Notes: generated from the letters alone by a model not told the origin. DNA of 64,000 bases from Paracoccaceae bacterium (GCA_013214575.1 JABSSD010000118.1:62001-126000), one strand, 5' to 3'. Positions 1 to 8,956 are shown, numbered from the stretch's first letter. A program made the numbers and translations.

Positions 1-43
1 TGGCCGTGCCTACGATAACCGCGATGAAAGCTGCTTTTTTCAT
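1..43 (-). CDS. Start of an exported protein (5' fragment, runs off the window)
   Basis: Only the first 14 codons are present, reading leftwards off the window edge: M-K-K-A-A-F-I-A-V-I-V-G-T-A. Two lysines followed by a hydrophobic run look like the start of a Sec signal peptide, so the product is probably periplasmic or outer membrane. An AAGGAA ribosome-binding site lies a few bases upstream of the ATG. The fragment is too short to assign a family. Confidence 0.6.
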   Translation of the reverse strand, partial: MKKAAFIAVIVGTA

Positions 44-281
44 GTCAATTTCCTTCGTTTGTGGCGACCCCTTGTCGCCTATCATGCAAGTCAAACGGCT
101 GATCAACGGAGTTCCGTCGCCCCCTGAGCAAATATATCTAAAAAAGATTTCTCGCCAAAAATGGCCGGGCATCGAAACGAAATTTGCGACATTACACCGC
201 AAAACTGCCGCGCCCCCTTTCGGTCCGGCCAGAATTCGGCCAGGAAGAGCGCAAAGATGGGTCAAACATATAGGATTTATC

Positions 282-686
282 ATGACCGAGACTCAGACTG
301 TGCTGGCCACAGACCTCGAAAACGATCGCCCAATCATGGCGGCCCTGTTGAAGGGCTGGCGGCGCACATGCCCCAGCTGTGGCAAAGGTGCCGTGCTGCA
401 CTCCTATCTCAAGGTCAAAGCGCGTTGCGACAGTTGTGATCTGGACCTGTCCCAGGCCCGCGCCGATGACGGCCCGGCCTATTTGACCATCCTGATTGTG
501 GGTCACCTGCTGGCGCCGCTGCTTCACTTGGTCTTTGTCACCTGGCGCCCCGAACCGCTGGTCTTGTTTGCAATTTTTTCGATTGGCTGCGTCACTCTGT
601 CCCTGTATCTTCTGCCCAGGCTAAAAGGCGGCATTATTGCTTACCAATGGGCAAAACGCATGTATGGGTTTGAAAAGAACTCCTGA
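282..686 (+). CDS. DUF983 family membrane protein
   Basis: A 134-residue protein. A zinc-ribbon-like CPSC...CDSC pair (about residues 28-52) is followed by two hydrophobic segments (about 65-85 and 90-112). This is the layout of DUF983 proteins, small inner-membrane proteins common in Rhodobacterales whose function is unknown. The frame stays open for 276 bases upstream, but the ATG at 282 is preferred because conservation-like composition starts there and upstream codons look non-coding. It lies 26 bp before the NUDIX gene and probably shares its transcript. Confidence 0.75.
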   Translation: MTETQTVLATDLENDRPIMAALLKGWRRTCPSCGKGAVLHSYLKVKARCDSCDLDLSQARADDGPAYLTILIVGHLLAPLLHLVFVTWRPEPLVLFAIFSIGCVTLSLYLLPRLKGGIIAYQWAKRMYGFEKNS

Positions 687-712
687 AGAGCCAACGACAG
701 AATGAGGATCTC

Positions 713-1438
713 ATGACGGCAGGCCAAGATAACCCGGTTGTAGACAAAACAGCAGTGCGCAACGCCGCCACGGTGATTGTGGTGCGCGACCGGCAGGGCG
801 CGGACCCCGCCATTCTGATGGGCCAGCGCGGCGCCAGGGCCGCGTTCATGCCCAACAAATTTGTCTTTCCCGGCGGCGCGGTTGATGCCACTGATGCGGA
901 TGTGCCGCTGGCCTCTGCGATTTCCGAGACCTGCCACAGACGGCTTGCCGATCAGGCCCCGGGTGATTTGCAAACCGCGTTGACGGTCGCTGCCATTCGG
1001 GAACTATGGGAGGAAACCGGGCTGGTGCTGGGGCATCGGCGCAGCTGGCCGGGTGCTGTCCCTGCGGACTGGCAGGGTTTTGCATCGGCGGGCTATCTGC
1101 CCTCTGCCAGCGGCTTGCAATATGTCTTCCGCGCCCTCACCCCACCGGGTCGCCCACGCCGGTTTGACGCCCGCTTTTTCCTTGTCGACGCGGAGGAGAT
1201 TGCCACCGATCTAGATGATTTCTCCCGCGCCTCGGACGAGCTGTCCCATTTGCAATGGGTCAGGCTTTCCCAGGCCCGCCAGTTTGACCTGCCGTTCATA
1301 ACCGAGGTGGTGCTGGCCGAAGTCGCCGCCCGGATCACCGATCTGACGCCGCCCGGCTCGGTGCCCTATTTCCGCAATACCGACGAGGCCAGTCTGTTCC
1401 TGCGTCTCTACGGCACAGAAATGCCCGCCGCCGACTGA
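713..1438 (+). CDS. NUDIX hydrolase (NUDT19/CoA-diphosphatase-like)
   Basis: A 241-residue NUDIX protein. The Nudix box is split: FPGGAVD at about residues 52-58, then, after an insertion of roughly 38 residues, the catalytic RELWEETG helix at about 96-103. This split box with an F-P-G-G-x-V-D entry is typical of NUDT8/NUDT19-like enzymes that cleave CoA or nucleoside diphosphate derivatives. The substrate cannot be read from sequence. A GAGG element precedes the ATG. The gene converges on the DMT transporter with only 18 bp between the stop codons. Confidence 0.85.
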   Translation: MTAGQDNPVVDKTAVRNAATVIVVRDRQGADPAILMGQRGARAAFMPNKFVFPGGAVDATDADVPLASAISETCHRRLADQAPGDLQTALTVAAIRELWEETGLVLGHRRSWPGAVPADWQGFASAGYLPSASGLQYVFRALTPPGRPRRFDARFFLVDAEEIATDLDDFSRASDELSHLQWVRLSQARQFDLPFITEVVLAEVAARITDLTPPGSVPYFRNTDEASLFLRLYGTEMPAAD

Positions 1439-1456
1439 CCGACAAAACCTGCCAGA

Positions 1457-2359
1457 TTATAGCGCCAGCACCAAAGCCAGGATCGACAGCACCAGCAGGG
1501 CCATCCCCATGATCTCGCGCTTGCTGATTTTTTCCTTGAAAAACAACACCGTTGCCAGGATCGACAGCACCAGCTCGACCTGCCCCAGTGCCTTGACATA
1601 AGCCGCATTCTGCATCGAAAAGGCCCAGAACCAGCAGAACGAGCCGCCCATGCTGGTCAGGCCAACCCAGATCGCCATCCGTCGCGCCGCCCAGACCCGG
1701 GCGAGCTCCTCCCGGTCGCGCCAACCCAGCCACAGCATCATCATCAGGCATTGCAGGCTGACCACCACCGCCAGGGTCACGCCTGCGCGAAAGGCAGGTT
1801 CAAGATCGCCCAGTTGCAACGACGCACCGCGATAGCTGACGGCGGAAAAGGCAAACAGCACCCCAGACCCCAGCCCCAGCTTTGCCGCCCTATTGGTCAG
1901 ATGCCGCCACCAGGGTCCGCTGCTTCCGGGGGTCTTTGACAGCACCAGCACGGCGCTCAATCCCAAGGCAATCGCCACCCAGCCCCAGTTGCTGATCTGA
2001 TCGCCCAGCACCAGCAGTCCGACAATCGCGGTCTGAATAACTTCGGTTTTCTTAAAGGTGATACCAACGGCAAAATTGCGTTGCTTGAACAGCGCCACCA
2101 CGCAGATCGTCGCCAGGATCTGCGACAGCCCGCCAATGGTGGCAAACAACCAAAAAACCGGTGTCAGCGCCGGAAACACCCGACCGGAGACATAAAGATA
2201 GGTCGCCAGCCCGATCAGGATAAACGGCGCCGAATAGGCAAAGCGCGAAAAGGTCGCCCCGGCCGCGGACAGGGTGACACTGGCCAGAACCTTTTGCAGC
2301 ATGAACCGAACGGTTTGAAATGTAGCGGCCGCAATGGCGACTGGAATCCATAAACTCAT
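1457..2359 (-). CDS. EamA/DMT-family transporter
   Basis: A 300-residue hydrophobic protein with about ten predicted membrane segments arranged as two EamA halves, the architecture of drug/metabolite exporters of the inner membrane. The N-terminus (MSLWIPVAIAAATFQTVRF) is a typical first helix. The substrate is unknown. No good ribosome-binding site is visible upstream of the ATG at 2359, and the gap to the desaturase stop codon is only 17 bp, so it is probably translated from the same mRNA as the desaturase and DUF2061 genes. Confidence 0.8.
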   Translation of the reverse strand: MSLWIPVAIAAATFQTVRFMLQKVLASVTLSAAGATFSRFAYSAPFILIGLATYLYVSGRVFPALTPVFWLFATIGGLSQILATICVVALFKQRNFAVGITFKKTEVIQTAIVGLLVLGDQISNWGWVAIALGLSAVLVLSKTPGSSGPWWRHLTNRAAKLGLGSGVLFAFSAVSYRGASLQLGDLEPAFRAGVTLAVVVSLQCLMMMLWLGWRDREELARVWAARRMAIWVGLTSMGGSFCWFWAFSMQNAAYVKALGQVELVLSILATVLFFKEKISKREIMGMALLVLSILALVLAL

Positions 2360-2376
2360 CCGGGGGTTATGGAGAG

Positions 2377-3279
2377 TTACGCATCCGGATGCCAGAGCGG
2401 ATGCGGCACCGGATCCTTGCTACGCAGGAAATAGCGACGGAACACCTGCCCATAGCAGGTATATGTATAATGCCCATTGGCATCCTGGAACGCGTCCCGG
2501 CGGTCCCGGTACAGGCGCGGCAGCGCATACCAGGGCACTCCGGGGTGCAGATGATGCACCACATGCAGATTATTGTTGAGAAACAGAAAACCCAGCGGGC
2601 CTCTGTCTTCGACCAGAACGGTGCGTGCGTGCATCTGATCATGGGCGCGGTGCTCCAGGAAGGTACGGATTTTGACCAGCCCCAGCCCCAGATAGGCGGC
2701 AATGGCATAGGCCCAAAATGGCATTGGCGTCAGACTGACCGCCCACAGCACCAGCGCCAGTCCCGGCAGATGCAAAACCCAGGCCCAGATCACCGCCCAC
2801 TCACCTCGCCCGGCAGCGCGGGCATCGGCGGCCAGGAAACAGACCTGACCAATCAGCGGCCCCAACAGGATGCGGCCCAACAGGGTGTTGTTGGCGCGGT
2901 ATATCCAACGCATCCCCCGCGACATCTGCTGCCACACCTCTGGGTCCAGAAAGTTGCTTTCCGGGTCATCATAGGGATCGGTCAGGTTTTCATCACGGTG
3001 ATGCTCCAGATGGGTATCGCGAAACCTGTTATAGGGGATCGCCATGTTCAACTGAGGCGCCATCAGGGCCTCGTTCAGCCACCGCAGCCGAAAAGGATGC
3101 CCATGCAGCGCCTCATGGGTCAGCGACGAGTGAAAGGCGACCAGAATGGCACTGACCGCAATCGCCAGAACCAGAGCGATGTCCGGCAGCAGCAGCAAAC
3201 CTGTAAACCACAGCCCATAACAGGCCAGTATCAGCGATAAAGTGCCCCATTCCGGGCCTTTAGGCAGATGTTCAGACAT
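2377..3279 (-). CDS. Membrane fatty acid desaturase family protein
   Basis: About 300 residues with the three histidine clusters of di-iron membrane desaturases/hydroxylases: HEALHGH (about 55-61), HLEHH (about 90-94) and HVVHH (about 232-236), separated by hydrophobic stretches. The family introduces double bonds or hydroxyls into acyl chains or related lipids; which lipid is unknown. ATG at 3279 is preferred over an in-frame TTG at 3297. With it the gene overlaps the stop of the DUF2061 gene by 8 bp, suggesting translational coupling. Confidence 0.85.
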   Translation of the reverse strand: MSEHLPKGPEWGTLSLILACYGLWFTGLLLLPDIALVLAIAVSAILVAFHSSLTHEALHGHPFRLRWLNEALMAPQLNMAIPYNRFRDTHLEHHRDENLTDPYDDPESNFLDPEVWQQMSRGMRWIYRANNTLLGRILLGPLIGQVCFLAADARAAGRGEWAVIWAWVLHLPGLALVLWAVSLTPMPFWAYAIAAYLGLGLVKIRTFLEHRAHDQMHARTVLVEDRGPLGFLFLNNNLHVVHHLHPGVPWYALPRLYRDRRDAFQDANGHYTYTCYGQVFRRYFLRSKDPVPHPLWHPDA

Positions 3280-3478
3280 GGTCTCGGCCCCAGCCAATAC
3301 GCGACCAGATCCGCTCGTACAGAAGATACAGGGTGAACCCGATCACAGTGTTGATCAGCGCGATCACCCCGCCCACTGCAATCGATCCGGTGGCCAGAAA
3401 TCCAACCAGCGCCATCGACCCCAGGCCGATGATATTCCAAATAAGCGCCTTGACCAGCGACCGTATCCGCGATTCCAT
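3272..3478 (-). CDS. DUF2061 small membrane protein
   Basis: A 68-residue protein with two hydrophobic segments separated by a short loop, ending in the conserved LYLLYERIWSRIGWG region of DUF2061. A strong AGGAGGTAGA ribosome-binding site lies just upstream of the ATG. It is the first gene of the minus-strand run with the desaturase (8-bp overlap). DUF2061 has no established function; the coupling suggests it helps or accompanies the desaturase in the membrane. Confidence 0.8.
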   Translation of the reverse strand: MESRIRSLVKALIWNIIGLGSMALVGFLATGSIAVGGVIALINTVIGFTLYLLYERIWSRIGWGRDHV

Positions 3479-3582
3479 TCTACCTCCTGACGATAAGTTG
3501 TCTCAGGAGTACCGTAAAGCGACGCTGTGCAAAATTCCGTATATGATTAACAAAACGCAACAACTGTGATTTAAATAAACAC

Positions 3583-4446
3583 ATGAGTATAAAAATTGAC
3601 AAACGCACCCGAGCTGAGCAATTCCGCGTCCGGTTGACAAGAGCCCTGCGCGATAGCGGCCTCAGCCAAAGCGCCCTGGCGCGGCAAATCAGCGTCGATC
3701 GCTCAACCATTTCGCAACTGCTGGGGGGCGACGGTGCCCGGCTTCCCAACGCCCATGTGGTTGGTGCCTGCGCCAGCGCTCTGGGGGTCTCCGCCGATTG
3801 GCTGCTCAGCCTATCTGATCGCCCCGAAAGCGCGGCTGAACTGCTGGCGGGCGCCCTGTCCCTGTCCGAGGCACCGCGGGCGCTGGTGGATGCCCGCATC
3901 TTTGACTGGCACCGCGAGGCCGCAGGCTACAAGATCCGCCATGTGCCCGCCACTCTTCCCGACATGATGAAGACCCGGGCCCTGCTGGAATGGGAATATA
4001 CCCCGCATCTGGGACGCACCGCCGGTCAGGCCATTGGCGCCTCCGAGGACCGGCTGGCCTGGATGCGGCAATCACAGTCCGACTATGAAATCGCCATGCC
4101 GATTTATGAGCTGCACAGCTTTGCCCATGGCACCGGCTATTATCAAGGCTTGCCGCTGCAGACCCGTATTGAACAGCTTGATAATTTTGAACGCCTCTGC
4201 ACCCAGCTCTATCCCCGGCTGCGGGTCTATCTGTTTGATGCCAAACGGCTGTATTCGTCGCCGCTGACCATCTTTGGGCCCTTGCTCTGCGTCTTCTATG
4301 CCGGCTCGCACTATATGGCCTTTCGCGACAGCGACCGGATTGAGACCTTCACCCAGCATTTTGACACCCTGGTGCGCGAGGCCGATCTGACCGCAAGGCA
4401 ATTGCCCGACCACCTGCGCGCACTCAAGGCAAGCCTCACCGGCTAG
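3583..4446 (+). CDS. XRE-family transcriptional regulator
   Basis: A 287-residue protein with an N-terminal Cro/CI helix-turn-helix (about residues 14-68; core LSQSALARQISVDRSTISQLL, then ALGVSADWLL). The C-terminal 200 residues resemble no ligand domain I can name and may sense a small molecule or mediate dimerisation. It is transcribed divergently from the DUF2061-desaturase pair across 104 bp, so that pair is its most likely target. Confidence 0.8.
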   Translation: MSIKIDKRTRAEQFRVRLTRALRDSGLSQSALARQISVDRSTISQLLGGDGARLPNAHVVGACASALGVSADWLLSLSDRPESAAELLAGALSLSEAPRALVDARIFDWHREAAGYKIRHVPATLPDMMKTRALLEWEYTPHLGRTAGQAIGASEDRLAWMRQSQSDYEIAMPIYELHSFAHGTGYYQGLPLQTRIEQLDNFERLCTQLYPRLRVYLFDAKRLYSSPLTIFGPLLCVFYAGSHYMAFRDSDRIETFTQHFDTLVREADLTARQLPDHLRALKASLTG

Positions 4447-4475
4447 GCCCCACGGCGCCGGCACGGCGGCGTTCA

Positions 4476-4503
4476 GGCTCAAGTCGCGGCAGCGACTTGA
4501 GCC
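4476..4503. terminator. Hairpin between convergent genes
   Basis: A perfect 12-bp stem (GGCTCAAGTCGC / GCGACTTGAGCC) closed by a GGCA loop lies between the XRE gene and the SDR gene, which converge here. There is no clear U-tract on either side, so bidirectional termination is likely but not certain. Confidence 0.6.
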
Positions 4504-4513
4504 ACCGGTACCG

Positions 4514-5281
4514 CTAGACTTTTGGGTCCGGGTTCACGGTGTGGCCATCCACCGCGATCACCTGCCCCGACACCAGACGGGCCGCATCAGAGGCCAGAAA
4601 AACCGCCATATTGGCAATATCACTGGCTTTGACAAAACTGCCCATCGAGGTGCCCGAGGCATAGCCGTCATAGACCGCATCCCGGGTCATCCCCTTGGCT
4701 GCGGCTTCCCGTTGCAACACGCCTTCCATGCGGGGGCCTTCGACCGATCCCGGACAGATCACATTGGCGCGGATGCCATGCGGACCCAGCTCCATCGCCA
4801 GGGTTTTGGTCAGCCCGATCACCGCCCATTTCGCCGCCGAATAGGGCGCCCGGTTGGGATAGCCGTATTGCCCTGCGGTTGAGGAGGTCACGATGATCGA
4901 CCCTGCCCCCGCAGCCTTCATAAGCGGTGTTGCGTATTTCGCCGCCAGAAACGCGCCTTCCAAATTGACGCTGACACAGGCCTGCCAGTCCGCTAGGGCC
5001 ACATCCTCGATCTTGGCGGTTGGCCCGGCGACGCCTGCATTGGCACAGAGCACCTCCAGCCCGCCCGCCGCCGCCACAGAGGCAAACACCGCCCGCATAT
5101 CCTCTTCGCTGGCGGCATTGGCCCGGTGGGTGATCCAGTTGGATGGCAGTGCCGCCAATCCGGCCTCATCCACATCGGTGACCCAGACCTCGTAGCCCGC
5201 CGCAGCAAAGCCCTCGCCCATGGCGCGGCCAATACCAGAGGCGCCTGCGGTGATCAGAACCCGCGCCATTACCGGCGCCAT
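4514..5281 (-). CDS. SDR-family oxidoreductase of the carnitine operon
   Basis: A classical short-chain dehydrogenase of 255 residues. The NAD(P)-binding TAGASGIG motif is near the N-terminus, an NAG motif follows at about residue 80, and the catalytic Ser and YSAAK lie near 150-165. The start overlaps the stop of the carnitine dehydrogenase fusion by one base (TAATG), so the two are translationally coupled. A second ATG four codons in is also possible. The substrate is unknown; oxidation of a 3-hydroxy acid linked to carnitine, such as the D-isomer or 3-hydroxybutyrate, would fit. Confidence 0.8.
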   Translation of the reverse strand: MAPVMARVLITAGASGIGRAMGEGFAAAGYEVWVTDVDEAGLAALPSNWITHRANAASEEDMRAVFASVAAAGGLEVLCANAGVAGPTAKIEDVALADWQACVSVNLEGAFLAAKYATPLMKAAGAGSIIVTSSTAGQYGYPNRAPYSAAKWAVIGLTKTLAMELGPHGIRANVICPGSVEGPRMEGVLQREAAAKGMTRDAVYDGYASGTSMGSFVKASDIANMAVFLASDAARLVSGQVIAVDGHTVNPDPKV

Positions 5282-6753
5282 TACCGTGGTGCCCCAATGG
5301 CGCGGCCCAATCCCTCGGGCGCTGGCAGTGCCGCATGCGCCGCTGCCAGTTTCACCAGCGCCGCCTCCACATGGGGTGCTGGCGGTGCCGAACGGCGGCT
5401 CGCCAGATCCACATGCAGCAACATGTGCTCGCCAGTGGCCAGCAAGCGGTCGCCCTGATACATCTCATGCCAGAGATGCATCTTCTTGCCCGCCCCCATG
5501 ATCACCTGAGTTCTGACCTGGATCGCATCGCCCGCATGCACCTCGTCCAGATGGCGGATGTGGGTTTCAGCGGTGAAATAGCTGCCGCCCGAGGCGATAT
5601 AGTCGGCGTCACAGCCGATCAGGATCATCAGCCGGTCGGTAGACTGGGCAAAGGCATCCAAGTAACGGCTTTCAGTCATGTGACCGTTGTAATCGGTCCA
5701 GTCCAGCGGCACCGTGCGGTTCAAGGTCAGCACCGGCTTGGACAGATCAGTAATCTGGTCGAGATGGCTCAGCAGCCCTGCTTCGCCCTCGCGCGACTTG
5801 TCCTGCGCATTCTGCAACGCGCCGGCACCCCAGTCATTGGCCGACATCGCCCGCATCATGCCGACAAGGTTATCATCGCGAATACGCTCCAACTGGCGGA
5901 TTGAATGCATGCCGGATTGTTCATCCGACTGGCCAGCAATCAGATCAACCAGGTCCTCGGTGAACTCGGGCACATCCATCAGTTTGGTCCAGGGTTCCGT
6001 CAGGCAGGGGCCAAACTGCGCCATAAAGTGTTTCATTCCGGCCTCACCGCCCGCCACGCGATAGGTCTCAAACAGCCCCATCTGCGCCCAGCGAATGCCA
6101 AAGCCATAGCGGATCGCGTTGTCGATCTCCTCGGTCGAGGCAATGCCGTCCTTGACCAGCCACAACGCCTCGCGCCAGACCGCCTCAAGGAACCGATCGG
6201 CGATATGCGCGTCGATCTCCTTGCGCAGATGCAGTGGGTACATGCCCAGCCCCGAGATGATCTCTTTGGCGCGTGCGATCAATTCAGGCGGGTTTGCCGG
6301 CGTGCCCACCAGCTCGATCAGCGGCAGCAGGTAGACCGGGTTGAACGGATGCGCGACGACGATCTGCCCGGCATTTGCGTGGCCTTCTTGCAATTGCGAC
6401 GGCTTAAAGCCGCTGGTCGAGGAGCCGATCACCACGTCAGCAGCACAGTGTTGTTGCAACTCGCCGTAGACTTTCTGCTTCAGATCCAACCGCTCGGGCA
6501 CGCTTTCCTGCACCCAGGTCGCGCCAGACACCGCCTCGGCAATACTCGGGTGAAAGCTGAGGCTCCCCTCGGCAGGCAGCGCCACATTGCCCAAGCCCGG
6601 CAGACTGCGCCGCGCATTGTCCAGCACCTCGCCGATTTTGCGCTCAGCCTGCGGGTCCGGGTCAAACACCCGCACGTCCCAGCCGTTCAGCAGGAACCGC
6701 GCGGCCCAGCCGCCACCAATTACACCGCCACCAATGATTGCTGCTGTTGTCAT
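5281..6753 (-). CDS. L-carnitine dehydrogenase fused to betainyl-CoA thioesterase
   Basis: 490 residues in two parts. Residues 1 to about 335 are a 3-hydroxyacyl-CoA-dehydrogenase-like NAD enzyme (GGGVIGGGWA at 8-17, HPFNP at 135-139), which fits carnitine 3-dehydrogenase. Residues about 340-470 are a hotdog thioesterase with the DWTDYNGHM active-site signature at 351-359. In bacteria that use carnitine, the first converts L-carnitine to 3-dehydrocarnitine and the second hydrolyses betainyl-CoA to glycine betaine and CoA; Pseudomonas has these as separate cdhA and cdhB genes. Flanked by the matching BKACE enzyme and the SDR. Confidence 0.88.
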   Translation of the reverse strand: MTTAAIIGGGVIGGGWAARFLLNGWDVRVFDPDPQAERKIGEVLDNARRSLPGLGNVALPAEGSLSFHPSIAEAVSGATWVQESVPERLDLKQKVYGELQQHCAADVVIGSSTSGFKPSQLQEGHANAGQIVVAHPFNPVYLLPLIELVGTPANPPELIARAKEIISGLGMYPLHLRKEIDAHIADRFLEAVWREALWLVKDGIASTEEIDNAIRYGFGIRWAQMGLFETYRVAGGEAGMKHFMAQFGPCLTEPWTKLMDVPEFTEDLVDLIAGQSDEQSGMHSIRQLERIRDDNLVGMMRAMSANDWGAGALQNAQDKSREGEAGLLSHLDQITDLSKPVLTLNRTVPLDWTDYNGHMTESRYLDAFAQSTDRLMILIGCDADYIASGGSYFTAETHIRHLDEVHAGDAIQVRTQVIMGAGKKMHLWHEMYQGDRLLATGEHMLLHVDLASRRSAPPAPHVEAALVKLAAAHAALPAPEGLGRAIGAPR

Positions 6754-6836
6754 GACTAGTCCTCTTTATTCTATTATCGCCCGCGTGCAGCACGGGCAGC
6801 GCCTCCCCAAGGTCAGACACTGCCCATGGGTTGAGC

Positions 6837-7754
6837 TTACTTCGACACCGGAGCCCGCTTCACCAGACCCAGCTTCTCACGCACCGCCGCTGGGCCCATC
6901 AGCCGCGCGCCCATGTTCTCAATGATGGTGCCTGCGCGCTCAACCAGCTGCCAGTTCTCGGCCAGCTGACCCTTGCCCAGCCACAGATTGTCCTCCAGCC
7001 CGACCCGCACATGGCCGCCTGCCAGCACGGAGGCCGCCACATAGGCCATCTGATCACGACCCAGTGAAAACGCCGACCAATTCCAATCATCCGGCACATT
7101 GTTGACCATCGCCATGAAGGTGTTCAGATCATTCGGCGCCCCCCAGGGCACCCCCATGCACAGCTGAACCAGGGCCGGCCCGTCCAGCACGCCCTCTTTC
7201 ACCAGTTCCTTGGCAAACCAGAGATGGCCGGTGTCAAAGGCCTCAATCTCGGGCTTGACCCCCAGATCCGTCATCATCTGCCCCATAGCGCGCAACATGC
7301 CCGGCGTGTTGGTCATCACGTAATCGGCCTCGGCAAAGTTCATGGTGCCGCAGTCCAGCGTGCAGAGCTCGGGCAGGCATTCGGCAATATGTGCAATCCG
7401 CGCAGAAGCGCCGATCATATCGGTGCCAGCCTTACTGACCGGCAGCGGGTTTTCCACGTCGCCAAACATCATATCGCCGCCCATGCCAGCGGTCAGGTTC
7501 AGCACCACATCCACCTCGGACTCGCGAATGCGGTCTGTGAGTTCCCGGTACAGGCCCAGATCACGGCTCGGCGCACCGGTTTCCGGATCACGCACATGGC
7601 AGTGAACAATGGCAGCTCCCGCCTTGGCCGCCGCAATGGCGCTTTCGGCGATTTGCGCTGGTGAGCGCGGCACATGTGGGCTGCGATCCTGGCTGCTGCC
7701 CGAGCCGGTCACCGCACAGGTGATAAAGACGTCTTTGGTCATATTTAGAGGCAT
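6837..7754 (-). CDS. cdhC: 3-dehydrocarnitine cleavage enzyme (BKACE family)
   Basis: A 305-residue beta-keto acid cleavage enzyme with the zinc-binding HCHVRDPETG motif (His51, His53) and the NLTAGMGGD loop. The family condenses a beta-keto acid with acetyl-CoA and splits it; with 3-dehydrocarnitine it gives betainyl-CoA and acetoacetate. It is first in a minus-strand operon with the dehydrogenase-thioesterase fusion (83 bp downstream) and the SDR, completing carnitine to glycine betaine. A second ATG four codons in (7742) is a possible alternative start. Substrate assignment rests on context. Confidence 0.87.
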   Translation of the reverse strand: MPLNMTKDVFITCAVTGSGSSQDRSPHVPRSPAQIAESAIAAAKAGAAIVHCHVRDPETGAPSRDLGLYRELTDRIRESEVDVVLNLTAGMGGDMMFGDVENPLPVSKAGTDMIGASARIAHIAECLPELCTLDCGTMNFAEADYVMTNTPGMLRAMGQMMTDLGVKPEIEAFDTGHLWFAKELVKEGVLDGPALVQLCMGVPWGAPNDLNTFMAMVNNVPDDWNWSAFSLGRDQMAYVAASVLAGGHVRVGLEDNLWLGKGQLAENWQLVERAGTIIENMGARLMGPAAVREKLGLVKRAPVSK

Positions 7755-7886
7755 TTTGCTTTTCCCCGCAATGTACAGAGTTGTGCCCGAGTTATCCCCA
7801 GGCTCTTCCCCAGTTTCCTATTTGCACTGATCTGCACTCTGCCCCAGCCTTGGGGCCTGAACTTTACAGAATGCGAATCCTACTTG
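7755..7886. promoter_or_regulatory. Divergent promoter region between carnitine operon and its regulator
   Basis: A 132-bp gap between the divergent cdhC and cdhR-like genes. It holds a direct repeat TGCACT at 7823-7828 and 7833-7838 (10-bp period, one helical turn) next to a GCCCCA/TGGGGC dyad at 7841-7856. AraC-type activators bind direct repeats with about this spacing, so these are candidate operator half-sites. No clear -35/-10 pair is visible. Confidence 0.4.
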
Positions 7887-8870
7887 ATGAAATCCGCAAA
7901 AAACATACTTCAACCAGAACACCGTCCGCTGAAAACAGCGGTGCTGGTGCTGGACGAATGCAACACGCTGTCCTTTGCCGCCGTGGTCGATCCGATGCGC
8001 GCCGCCAACCGGCTGGCCGGGCGTCACGCCTTTGACTGGGACTATGTCACTGCCACCGATGAGCCCGCAATGCTGACCAGTGGCTTGACGGTGCCGGGCA
8101 TCCCACTGGCCCGGCTGCAGAGCTGCGAGCTGCTGATCGTGGTGGCCGGCTTCCAACTGGCCCGGCACGCCACCCCCAGCCTGCTGGCGGGTCTGCGCCG
8201 CATCGCCGCCACCGGTGCCACCATCGCGGGCATTGACGGCGGCCCCTGGCTGCTGGCCGAGGCCGGCTTGCTGGATGGTCATGCCGCCACCACCCATTGG
8301 GAGGATCTGGAGAATTTCGCCAGCCGCTTCCCCGAAGTCGACACCCGCCAGGACCGCTTCACCCTGTCCGAAAGCCGCCTGACCTCTGGCGGTGCCACCC
8401 CTGCGATCGAAATGATGTTGCACATCATTGGGGCGCGCCACGGCATCGGCTTTGCCTCCCGGGTGGCCGGCCTGTTCCTCTATGATGGCCCCAGCGCCCC
8501 AACCCGGCCGCAAAGCCGCCTCGGCAGCCAGAAGCACAATGCACTCACCGCCAAGGCCAATGCGCTGATGGAATCCTCGCTGGACGAACCGCTGCCGCTC
8601 AGCCACATCGCCGAGAACCTGGGCACCAGCCCGCGCAGCCTGCAGCAACAGTTTCGTCTGCGCCTGAACACCACCCCGCAAGACCACTACCTGCAACTGC
8701 GCCTGGCCGAGGCGCGCCGCCTGGTGACAGACACCGATCTGCCGCTGATGGATGTGGCCGTGGCCACCGGGTTCACCTCGCAATCCAGCTTTGCCCGCGC
8801 CTTTCGCACCGCCCATGGCAGCACCGCCCGCGATCTGCGCCAGGACAGCTCCCTGCCGCTGCGGCACTAG
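7887..8870 (+). CDS. cdhR: GlxA-type AraC family regulator of carnitine use
   Basis: 327 residues: an N-terminal DJ-1/PfpI-like amidotransferase-fold domain (about 15-195) and a C-terminal AraC double helix-turn-helix (about 225-320, including VAVATGFTSQSSFARAFR). This matches CdhR, the GATase1-like AraC activator of carnitine genes in Pseudomonas, and the gene is divergent from the carnitine operon. ATG at 7887 follows an in-frame TTG. The symbol rests on domain content and position; related GATase1-AraC activators respond to other quaternary amines. Confidence 0.75.
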   Translation: MKSAKNILQPEHRPLKTAVLVLDECNTLSFAAVVDPMRAANRLAGRHAFDWDYVTATDEPAMLTSGLTVPGIPLARLQSCELLIVVAGFQLARHATPSLLAGLRRIAATGATIAGIDGGPWLLAEAGLLDGHAATTHWEDLENFASRFPEVDTRQDRFTLSESRLTSGGATPAIEMMLHIIGARHGIGFASRVAGLFLYDGPSAPTRPQSRLGSQKHNALTAKANALMESSLDEPLPLSHIAENLGTSPRSLQQQFRLRLNTTPQDHYLQLRLAEARRLVTDTDLPLMDVAVATGFTSQSSFARAFRTAHGSTARDLRQDSSLPLRH

Positions 8871-8899
8871 CCAGCCATGTCCCAGGCCATGCGGCGTCG

Positions 8900-8953
8900 C
8901 CCGTTCCACCCTGACGGATCTCGCTTCATCTGGCCAAAAATATCCCGGGGGGT
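8900..8953 (-). repeat. Dispersed intergenic repeat, copy A
   Basis: Read on the minus strand this segment runs CCCCGGGATATTTTTGGCCA and on through AGATGAAGCGAG to GGAACGGGCG. It matches the plus strand at 11416-11468 with only a few differences over about 53 bp. It is non-coding and lies just after cdhR. Confidence 0.7.
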
Positions 8954-8956
8954 GAA

